The translations under genes were made by a program, and so were the position numbers. A DNA stretch of 9,988 nt from NCBI GenBank assembly GCA_035623515.1, contig DASPTH010000302.1, positions 1 through 9,988 of the forward strand. Direction: 5' to 3'. The notes under the pieces are model-generated. The model did not search any database and was not told the origin of the DNA. It saw only the letters and a program-made list of their open reading frames with translations. This stretch comes from DASPTH01 sp035623515 (GTDB lineage Bacteria; Actinomycetota; Acidimicrobiia; IMCC26256; DASPTH01). Below are positions 1-5,310 of the stretch, piece after piece. Numbering within the stretch: the first letter of the stretch is position 1; each line of letters starts with the position of its first letter.

Positions 1-266
1 GTCTCGTGGTCGCGCAGCACGGTGAGCGCCTCGTCGTAGCCGAGCACGTGCAGCGAGGGGTCGTCGTTCCCGTCGTCGAGCGCGCTGAGCACGTCGGGGA
101 GCGGCCACGTCCGCTGGACCGGCGCGGCACGTCGTGCCGCCGCGAAGTGCGGATAGGGGTCGTCGATCGTGCCGAGCTGGATGGTGTCGGGGAGCTCGAA
201 GGGGTCGAAGGCGTCCGGCGCCGGCGCTACCCTCGAACCCGTCAGATTCTTGTCCGTCTCCTGCAT
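1..266 (-). CDS. Cytochrome P450, N-terminal part (runs off left edge)
   Basis: Reading the minus strand from the ATG at 266-264 gives 88 open codons up to the window edge. The protein opens with a polar leader, then a stretch typical of the first beta sheet and helices A/B of soluble class-I bacterial P450s: DDPYPHFAAARRAAPV near residues 35-50, and LHVLGYDEALTVLRDHE near 72-88, matching the usual 'dPyp...lR...PV' and 'v.gyd.a..vLrD' patterns. The I-helix, ExxR and heme-cysteine motifs would lie beyond the edge, so activity cannot be judged. An in-frame ATG at 272 is an alternative start. I prefer 266 because a TTGCCA-N18-CATACT promoter-like sequence on this strand would start the transcript at about 267, making a leaderless mRNA; no Shine-Dalgarno is seen before either ATG. 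It is divergent from the TetR gene and probably controlled by it. The family call is firm; the substrate is unknown. Confidence 0.8.
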   Translation of the reverse strand, partial: MQETDKNLTGSRVAPAPDAFDPFELPDTIQLGTIDDPYPHFAAARRAAPVQRTWPLPDVLSALDDGNDDPSLHVLGYDEALTVLRDHE

Positions 267-279
267 ACTCATGAGTATG
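264..279. promoter_or_regulatory. 16-bp perfect palindrome, candidate TetR operator
   Basis: CATACTCATGAGTATG equals its own reverse complement over all 16 bases. It is AT-richer than its surroundings and lies between a divergent P450 and a TetR-family gene, the usual place for a TetR autoregulatory operator. It covers both candidate ATG codons (272 and 266) of the minus-strand P450 and the proposed -10 of that gene (279-274, CATACT), with a TTGCCA -35 at 303-298 on the minus strand. Binding by the neighbouring TetR protein is inferred from position only. Confidence 0.6.
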
Positions 280-301
280 TACCGCTGACCGCCACGCTGG
301 C

Positions 302-308
302 AAGGGGG
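302..308 (+). promoter_or_regulatory. Ribosome binding site that supports the TTG start of the TetR gene
   Basis: AAGGGGG stands 6 nt before the TTG at 315. It decides the start in favour of this TTG over far-upstream in-frame starts, which lie antisense to the P450, and over the ATG at 354, whose GGAGG is only 3 nt away. Confidence 0.55.
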
Positions 309-314
309 TTCCGG

Positions 315-944
315 TTGACGATCGAGCCGCTCACCCCCGAGCGCCGGAGGGCCATGACGCGGCGGCACCTCCTCGACGCCGCAGCCGTGGTCTTCGCGCG
401 CGAGGGCTTCCACGGCGCGACGCTCGACGAGGTCGCCGCCACCGCCGGATTCACGAAGGGGGCCGTCTACTCGAACTTCAAGAACAAGGACGACCTCTTC
501 CTCGCGCTGCTCGACGATCGCTCGGACCGCCAACTCGCGGTGGTGATGGAGGTGCTCGAGGGCGGCTCGCACGAGGCCGCCGACCAGGAGCCGCGCATCC
601 GTGCCCTGTTCCGGGGTGACCTGTTCTGGGATGCCGACTTCGGCACCCTCTACCTCGAGTTCGTGCTGTACGCGCGCCGGCATCCCGAGGCGCAGGTCAA
701 GCTCGCCGCCAGCTTCGAGCGGTCGCGGACGCTGATCCGCCGGCTCATCGAGGAGGAGTACGCGACCATCGGGCGGGTCCCGAGCTACTCCACCGAGGAT
801 GTCGCGGAGATCTGCTCGGCGTTGTTCGGTGGGTTGGGCATCGACCGGCTCGTCGACCCGCGCGCGGTCACCGAGCGCACGTTCGACACCGCGTTGGCGC
901 TGCTCTACGACGCGCTGGTGGGCGGGACCGACGATCGGTCCTGA
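315..944 (+). CDS. TetR/AcrR-family transcriptional repressor
   Basis: This 209-residue protein has the length and layout of the TetR family. Residues about 17-62 form the N-terminal DNA-binding domain: a first helix RRHLLDAAAVVFAREG, then the helix-turn-helix GATLDEVAATAGFTKGAVYSNFKNKDDLF, in which the 'G.vY.nFknKddL' signature is nearly canonical. The remaining all-helical part, including LYLEFVLYARRHPEAQ, would be the ligand-binding and dimerisation domain; its ligand cannot be predicted. I chose the TTG at 315 because AAGGGGG precedes it by 6 nt and it leaves the usual short tail before helix 1; an ATG at 354 is possible. The gene heads the plus-strand series LLM oxidoreductase, hydrolase, P450 and is divergent from another P450. 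It likely represses both directions through the 264-279 palindrome (inference). Confidence 0.9.
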   Translation: MTIEPLTPERRRAMTRRHLLDAAAVVFAREGFHGATLDEVAATAGFTKGAVYSNFKNKDDLFLALLDDRSDRQLAVVMEVLEGGSHEAADQEPRIRALFRGDLFWDADFGTLYLEFVLYARRHPEAQVKLAASFERSRTLIRRLIEEEYATIGRVPSYSTEDVAEICSALFGGLGIDRLVDPRAVTERTFDTALALLYDALVGGTDDRS

Positions 945-988
945 CGTCGGGTCGCCCGGTGGCATGCCGCGACCCGCGCCGGCCGAGA

Positions 989-994
989 TACGTT
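989..994 (+). promoter_or_regulatory. Candidate -10 element (TACGTT) for a leaderless LLM transcript
   Basis: TACGTT fits the actinobacterial TANNNT -10 pattern and ends 7 nt before the GTG at 1002. That spacing would put the transcript start at the start codon. No good -35 is visible. A TANNNT match within 50 bp of a gene arises by chance fairly often even at this G+C, so this is only suggestive. Confidence 0.3.
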
Positions 995-1001
995 GCTGCT
1001 C

Positions 1002-1922
1002 GTGAAATTCATGGTGGAGTGCCCGGTGCTCTCCGACGCCGACGGCGGCGCGTGGCTCGATCCCGACAACATCGCCGAGTTCGCGCGCACCGCCGAATCA
1101 TCCGGTGTCGACGCCCTGTCGTTCACCGAGCATCCCGCGCCGTCGAAGAAGTGGCTCGACGGCGGCGGGCACGAGACGTTCGACCCGTTCGTCGCCCTCG
1201 GCTTCTGTGCCGCGGCCACGAGCACCATCCGGCTCATGACGAACCTCACCGTCGTCCCCTACCGGAACCCCCTGCTCCTCGCGAAGTCGATGACGTCCGT
1301 CGACGTGCTCAGCGGCGGCCGCACGATCTTCACGCTGGGTACCGGGTACCTGCGGTCCGAGTTCGCCGCCCTCGGCGTCGAGTTCGAGGAACGCAACGAG
1401 CTCTTCGACGAAGCGGTCGACGTGTTGCGCGGCGTCTGGTCGACGGACGACTTCACCTACGACGGCCGGCACTTCAAGGCCATCGGGCAGATCATCAAGC
1501 CGGGGCCGGTGTCGGTGCCGTACCCGACGCTCTGGCTCGGCGGCAACTCGAAGATCGTTCTCGACCGCGTCGCCCGCTGGGGCGACGGGTGGGCGCCGAT
1601 GCTCGGCGGCGGGGAGATCCTGGCGAAGACGACGCGTACCGCCAACATCGGTTCGGAGGAGAAGCTCGCGGCGATGATCCGCGACCTCGGCGAACGGCTC
1701 GAGGCCAACGGCCGCGCGCTCGCCGACGTCGACATCAGCGCGATGAGCATGACCGCGCAGTACACGCCGGGCCGGCCCGCGGTGCTGCTCGACGCCCTCG
1801 GCCACCTCGCCGAGATCGGTGTGACCTGGTCGGCGGTGCACACGGGGCGCGACCCGTCCTTCGCGGCTGCTCTCGACGGATTGCGCGGGTTCGGCGAGGA
1901 AGTGATCGCGAGGGCGCCCTGA
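1002..1922 (+). CDS. LLM-class flavin/F420-dependent oxidoreductase
   Basis: The 306-residue product is a luciferase-like monooxygenase (LLM) fold protein of the kind annotated as probable F420-dependent oxidoreductases. Visible signs are the N-terminal VKFMVECPV strand, ALSFTEHP near residue 40 after beta-2, IRLMTNLTVVPYRNP then LLLAKSMTSVDVLSGGR near 87-110, the cofactor-binding loop LGTGYLRSEFAALGVEFEERNELFDE near 114-140, and PTLWLGGNS...RVARWGDGWAP near 172-200. Such enzymes transfer hydride or oxygenate using F420 or FMN in the cytoplasm; the sequence alone does not decide between cofactors. No Shine-Dalgarno is seen. GTG 1002 gives the family's usual 'MKF' opening and sits 7 nt after a TANNNT box; TTG 993 and ATG 1011 are alternatives. 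It lies 57 nt after the TetR gene, and its TGA overlaps the likely CTG start of the hydrolase. Confidence 0.9.
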   Translation: MKFMVECPVLSDADGGAWLDPDNIAEFARTAESSGVDALSFTEHPAPSKKWLDGGGHETFDPFVALGFCAAATSTIRLMTNLTVVPYRNPLLLAKSMTSVDVLSGGRTIFTLGTGYLRSEFAALGVEFEERNELFDEAVDVLRGVWSTDDFTYDGRHFKAIGQIIKPGPVSVPYPTLWLGGNSKIVLDRVARWGDGWAPMLGGGEILAKTTRTANIGSEEKLAAMIRDLGERLEANGRALADVDISAMSMTAQYTPGRPAVLLDALGHLAEIGVTWSAVHTGRDPSFAAALDGLRGFGEEVIARAP

Positions 1923-2644
1923 GCACCGAGTCGGTCTTCGTCGACAACGACGGCGTGCGCGTGCACGCCCTCGACAACGACTCGCGCGTCTCCGCGCTCC
2001 CGCCGGTCGTCGTCGTGCCGGGGATGGGGGAGTCGGCCGAGGAGTACGCGTGGTTGCTCGACGAGCTCGGCACCCGTCGCGTCGTTGCCGTCGACGTGCG
2101 CGGCCGGGGTAACAGCGATGCCCCCGAGACCGGCTACACGTGGGAGCACCATGTATCCGATCTCGCCGCGGCAATCGACGCGCTCGGCGTGGAGCGGCCG
2201 ATCCTGGTCTCCTTCTCACGCGGGTCGTCGTACGCGCTCGGGTACGCGCTCTCGTCGCCCGGTCGCGTGCGCGCGCTCGTGATCGGCGACTACTTCGCGC
2301 GCCACGTCGGGTTGCCGCCGGAGTTCGCCGAGCGGCAGCTCGCGGTGGTGCTGCGCGGCGTGCCGATGAGCGAGCGCATGCCCGAGCATGCGGTGCTCGG
2401 GGTCGCGCGTGAGAGCCGAGAGGTGCCGTTGTGGGACCGGCTCGACGAGCTCGGCTGCCCGGTGCTGGTGATCCGGGGCGGCCGCAAGGGCGCGCTCGTG
2501 AACGACGACGTCGCCGCGCAGTGGGCGGCCGCGTTGCCCGACGCGGAGTTGGTGACGCTCCCCGAAGCCGGTCACGACCTCTGGAGCCGCGACCGCGACA
2601 CCTACCTCGAGGTCGTGCGCCCCTTCCTCGACCGCGTGGGCTGA
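1919..2644 (+). CDS. Alpha/beta-hydrolase fold protein with likely CTG start
   Basis: The 241-residue protein has the alpha/beta hydrolase plan: strand and oxyanion loop VVVVPGMGES (30-39, HG replaced by PG), RGRGNSDAP (61-69), nucleophile elbow VSFSRGSS with Ser100, and the histidine loop LPEAGHDLW with His219. The acid is unclear. After the strand VLVIRGG (183-188), where Asp is usual, the sequence reads RKGALVNDD, so Asp196/197 or Asp124 (VIGDY) would have to serve. It may be an esterase, lactonase or C-C hydrolase. No ATG, GTG or TTG lies where the N-terminal strand needs it. CTG 1919 overlaps the LLM stop as CTGA, has GAGGG 4 nt upstream and gives a natural MSTESVFVDNDGVRV opening. The next start, GTG 1955, would cut off the first strand. 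It is tightly coupled to the LLM gene, suggesting consecutive steps on one substrate. Confidence 0.82.
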   Translation: MSTESVFVDNDGVRVHALDNDSRVSALPPVVVVPGMGESAEEYAWLLDELGTRRVVAVDVRGRGNSDAPETGYTWEHHVSDLAAAIDALGVERPILVSFSRGSSYALGYALSSPGRVRALVIGDYFARHVGLPPEFAERQLAVVLRGVPMSERMPEHAVLGVARESREVPLWDRLDELGCPVLVIRGGRKGALVNDDVAAQWAAALPDAELVTLPEAGHDLWSRDRDTYLEVVRPFLDRVG

Positions 2645-2702
2645 CCGCGCGTCGTGTGCAAGTGCACGCGGCGCGGCGCCGGTCTCCCGGCACGCGGCCG
2701 CC

Positions 2703-2708
2703 TACAGT
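2703..2708 (+). promoter_or_regulatory. Candidate -10 element (TACAGT) before the P450
   Basis: TACAGT in the 90-bp gap between hydrolase and P450 matches TANNNT and four of six bases of TATAAT. It would give a short leader containing the GGGGAGG ribosome site at 2723-2729. No convincing -35 is seen, so the P450 may have its own promoter or simply be read through from upstream. Confidence 0.3.
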
Positions 2709-2722
2709 CGTCGCACGCGGAC

Positions 2723-2729
2723 GGGGAGG
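2723..2729 (+). promoter_or_regulatory. Strong ribosome binding site fixing the P450 start
   Basis: GGGGAGG lies 5 nt before ATG 2735. It rules in this ATG over the in-frame ATG at 2654, which would add 27 residues with no P450 character. Confidence 0.75.
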
Positions 2730-2734
2730 CACCG

Positions 2735-3970
2735 ATGGCCGAGGCTGTGACCGACGACACCGGCGAGGGCGGCTACCGCGTCGGCCCGTTCGACTTCGAC
2801 GCGTTCGCGGTCGAAGACGCCAAAGCCGTATTCCACGAGCTCTCCGAGTCGACGCCCTTCCGCCAGGGTGGGAATGTCGTCGTGCTCACGAAGATGGTCG
2901 ACATCGTGGAGGCCACGAAGCGGCGCGACGTCGTGAGCGGCGCGCCCGGTCAGCGCACCGGCGACCACTCGGCGCTCGGCAACGAGCGGCCGTTGATCCC
3001 GCTCCAGATCGACGGCACCGACCACACGAAGTACCGCAAGCTGCTGGACCCGCTGTTCGCGCCTCGGGTCGTCGCGCAGCTCGAGTCACACGTGGTCGAC
3101 GTCGCCAACGAGTTGATCGACGGTTTCGTCGACGAGCCGGAGATCGAGTTCTACCGGTCGTTCTGCGTTCCACTGCCCTCGCGCATCTTCCTGGAGCTGA
3201 TGGGCCTGCCGCACGATCGACTCGCCGACTTTCTCGAGTTCAAGGACGCCGCCATCCGTCCGAAGGGCGACACATCGGCCGAGCAGCGGGCGTACCAGCG
3301 CTCGGTGATCGGCCGCATGAACGACTATCTCAACGCCGAGTTCGACCGACGCCTCGCGGCCGGCGATCCGGGCGACGACCTCATCGGCGGCTTCCTGACC
3401 GTCGAGATCGGCGGCGACCGGCTGACGCGCGATGACATCCTCGACATCGTGTTCCTGCTGCTCATCGCCGGGCTCGACACCGTGTCGTCGGCGCTCTCGC
3501 TGATGGTGGCGTACCTCGCCAAGCACCCCGAGCAGCGGCAGCAGCTCGTCGACGACCCCGGCCTGCTCCCGGCCGCGGTCGAGGAGCTCCTGCGCACCGA
3601 AGTGCCGGTGCCGATGGGCGCGCGGTTCGCGACGGCCGACTTCGAGTTGCACGGTCGGCAGGTGAAGCAGGGCGACATGCTCGCGGTCTTCTGGGCCGCC
3701 GCGAACGTCGACGCCGACGCGTTCCCCGAGCCGCTGGCGGTGGAGTTCGACCGGCCCGCCAACCGTCACATCACGTTCGCGGCGGGGTTCCACCGCTGCC
3801 TCGGTTCCCACCTGGCGCGCATGGAGCTGCGCGCCGCGCTCGGGACCTGGCACGAGCGCGTGCCCGACTACTCGATCGCACCCGGGCAGGAGCCGGTGTA
3901 CAACCACGACGGCGTGCGCATGGTCGACCCGCTGCCGCTCGTGATCAGGCCGCGTCGGTCGTCGCCCTGA
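2735..3970 (+). CDS. Cytochrome P450, complete
   Basis: This 411-residue soluble class-I P450 is of normal length and has every diagnostic motif. They are the C-helix DGTDHTKYRKL near residues 93-103, the I-helix oxygen-binding AGLDT at 245-249, the K-helix ExxR as E284-L-L-R287, and the heme-binding loop FAAGFHRCLG with the thiolate ligand Cys355. It would hydroxylate or otherwise oxidise a small hydrophobic molecule in the cytoplasm and needs a ferredoxin and reductase, neither of which is in the window. ATG 2735 is fixed by GGGGAGG. It follows the hydrolase by 90 nt and probably belongs to the TetR-controlled series. Its last 178 bp (from 3793) are repeated at 7017-7194, so the 3' end marks the boundary of the inserted middle block. 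The original downstream neighbour was probably the convergent SufR-like regulator now 3.2 kb away. The substrate is unknown. Confidence 0.95.
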   Translation: MAEAVTDDTGEGGYRVGPFDFDAFAVEDAKAVFHELSESTPFRQGGNVVVLTKMVDIVEATKRRDVVSGAPGQRTGDHSALGNERPLIPLQIDGTDHTKYRKLLDPLFAPRVVAQLESHVVDVANELIDGFVDEPEIEFYRSFCVPLPSRIFLELMGLPHDRLADFLEFKDAAIRPKGDTSAEQRAYQRSVIGRMNDYLNAEFDRRLAAGDPGDDLIGGFLTVEIGGDRLTRDDILDIVFLLLIAGLDTVSSALSLMVAYLAKHPEQRQQLVDDPGLLPAAVEELLRTEVPVPMGARFATADFELHGRQVKQGDMLAVFWAAANVDADAFPEPLAVEFDRPANRHITFAAGFHRCLGSHLARMELRAALGTWHERVPDYSIAPGQEPVYNHDGVRMVDPLPLVIRPRRSSP

Positions 3971-4011
3971 CCTCGTAGGCGCACCGTCGGGCGCCGGCAA
4001 CCATGTGCTGC
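3793..4011. repeat. 219-bp direct repeat, left copy
   Basis: This matches 7017-7235 with 8 mismatches and no gaps, at a constant offset of 3,224 bp. It contains the last codons of the intact P450 from the heme loop onward (3793-3970), plus about 40 bp that antisense-encode the tail of the SufR-like regulator. The mismatches are at 3805, 3808, 3812, 3820, 3844, 3886, 3903 and 3978; six fall in the first 94 bp. Just left of the repeat the two copies lose clear similarity, and after 4011 they diverge completely. Confidence 0.95.
3945..4011 (-). pseudogene. C-terminal fragment of the SufR-like regulator (left repeat copy)
   Basis: On the minus strand this reads HMVAGARRCAYEVRATTDAA and then TGA, the same last 20 residues as the intact regulator at 7169-7840, including its final cysteine. 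The rest of the gene is absent here; leftward on the minus strand, beyond 4011, the reading frame no longer resembles it. It is a passenger in the direct repeat, not a functional gene. Confidence 0.7.
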
Positions 4012-4034
4012 GGCCCTTCCTCGACCGAGTGGGC
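4009..4034 (+). other. 26-nt echo of the alpha/beta-hydrolase C-terminus at the repeat junction
   Basis: Twenty-four of 26 bases match the end of the hydrolase gene (2616-2641), and the plus strand reads LRPFLDRVG as the hydrolase reads VRPFLDRVG. It begins within the last 3 bases of the left repeat copy. It could be a scrap of a related hydrolase left at the rearrangement junction, or a chance match helped by shared codon bias. Confidence 0.3.
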
Positions 4035-4105
4035 GAGAGCACGCCGTGCGTGCCTCCACGCCGAGGATCGCCACCAGTTCTTCGGCTGACGCGCGGGAGC
4101 GCTCG

Positions 4106-5074
4106 CTACTTGCGGCTGACCTCGAACATCGCCACGCGCGGATCGAGGGCCTCGGGATCGGCGAGTGGCGTCTTGGGATCGAGCACTGCGACGTAGCCGT
4201 CCCCCGGGATGCTGGTCGCGAGCACGTCGAGGGTGACGACGGCCTCACCGGCGCGATTGGCGCGGCCGACGACCACCGAACGCAGCGAGAGCGCGCCGGT
4301 GCCGGACGAGGCGTCGTAGGGTCCGAAGATCCCGACCTCGAAGGTCTGGAGCGGCGGCTCACCCGCTGCCCCGAACTGCAGGCGTCCCGGTCGCTTGACC
4401 GTCGCGAGCATCGTGGTGAGGTTCACAAGGCGCGGGGTCGGCGGCGGCGCAAGGGTGAACGAGGTGCTCACCGTCGCCCCGCCGGTCACGCGCACCCGGT
4501 AGGTGCCTGCGCCGCTGCCGGGCATACGGCCGGTGGTGACGTCACCCCGACTGCCGACCACCCGGTAGCGCGTGCTCGGCGGGCTCGGCAACACCAGCAC
4601 CTCGATCCCGATGCCCGACGACTGGTTCCCCAAGACGATCGCCCCGCCGCGGGGCGGCTGGATCGCCACCCGAATCGTCGGCGTCGGGAACCGGCCGATG
4701 CACAGGTCGACGGGAAGGCTGACGACGGCGCCCGCGCTGTAGTTGTACGACCTCGTTTCGACCTGCTCGGGCCCTGCGGGGCAGGGGGCGCCGAGCCCGG
4801 GTCCGTACTCGAGAGAGCCGAGCTCCTCGGAGGGCGGTGGACCCCCGAGCACACCGTGACCGGTTCCGGGCTCCGGGACCAGCGTCGACTTCGCGGCCGG
4901 TGCGGCCGGCGCGCTGACCGGCGACACCAGGAAGGCAACGGCCGTCAAGCAGCTGAAGAAAAGGTGCAATGTGCCTCGCCGCACGCGAGGAGCGCGACGG
5001 CGCGGGTCGCGCGCATCGTCTCGGCAGCGATCGACGGTGTCGAGGAGAGTCCACCCGACAGGCACGGAACCCAT
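4106..5074 (-). CDS. Secreted beta-rich protein of unknown function
   Basis: I do not recognise a named family. From ATG 5074 the product has 322 residues: a basic stretch with several arginines (RDPRRRAPRVRRG, 22-34), a hydrophobic segment LHLFFSCLTAVAFLVSPVSA (36-55) with AxA-type cleavage sites near 55-60, and a Pro/Gly-rich linker. Two strand-rich regions follow, about 105-209 (two cysteines, Cys98 and Cys125, lie just before and within it) and about 215-320. Segments such as GTYRVRVTGGATVSTSFTLA resemble Ig-like or pre-peptidase-type strands, without a clear match. The start is uncertain. ATG 5074 has AGGACGG upstream; GTG 4984 and TTG 4969 would leave a shorter, more ordinary signal peptide. 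The RR-G-T-L order is only loosely Tat-like. It lies downstream of the propeller gene, same strand, 236 nt apart, inside the repeat-flanked block, so a joint cell-surface role is plausible but unproven. Confidence 0.65.
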   Translation of the reverse strand: MGSVPVGWTLLDTVDRCRDDARDPRRRAPRVRRGTLHLFFSCLTAVAFLVSPVSAPAAPAAKSTLVPEPGTGHGVLGGPPPSEELGSLEYGPGLGAPCPAGPEQVETRSYNYSAGAVVSLPVDLCIGRFPTPTIRVAIQPPRGGAIVLGNQSSGIGIEVLVLPSPPSTRYRVVGSRGDVTTGRMPGSGAGTYRVRVTGGATVSTSFTLAPPPTPRLVNLTTMLATVKRPGRLQFGAAGEPPLQTFEVGIFGPYDASSGTGALSLRSVVVGRANRAGEAVVTLDVLATSIPGDGYVAVLDPKTPLADPEALDPRVAMFEVSRK

Positions 5075-5310
5075 GACACCGTCCTGCTCGGCGCCACTCG
5101 ACTTGTGCTCGGTCTCGCTCTCGAGCCCTCGAAGAGGCCGGGTACCCACAATTTCAGGTGATATCTCGCGGCCGTGGCCTTGCGACGTCAGGGGACCAGC
5201 CGTCGTGTCGTGAGAGCACCCCGACTGGTTGTTGGCAGCGGGGCTCGAGGCTCGTGACGGTTCTCTTCGCTGCATCGTTGGGTAGTGATGAACCGAAGTC
5301 GCGAGGGCCG

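Noticed and set aside
6..314. In-frame extension of the TetR protein by 103 residues from GTG 6
   Set aside because: It lies antisense to clear P450 coding sequence, and TTG 315 has its own ribosome site and yields a normal TetR length.
1098..2732. Very long minus-strand open frame across the LLM and hydrolase genes
   Set aside because: The translation is Arg/Pro/Ala-rich with no motif. Such antisense frames are common at high G+C and overlap two well-supported genes.
3086..4042. Minus-strand 318-codon frame opposite the P450
   Set aside because: It is the antisense shadow of a P450 with all motifs; the composition is unlike a real protein.
4046..5161. Plus-strand 371-codon frame opposite the secreted protein
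   Set aside because: It has no domain, signal or ribosome site; the minus-strand frame has a signal peptide and strand-rich domains.
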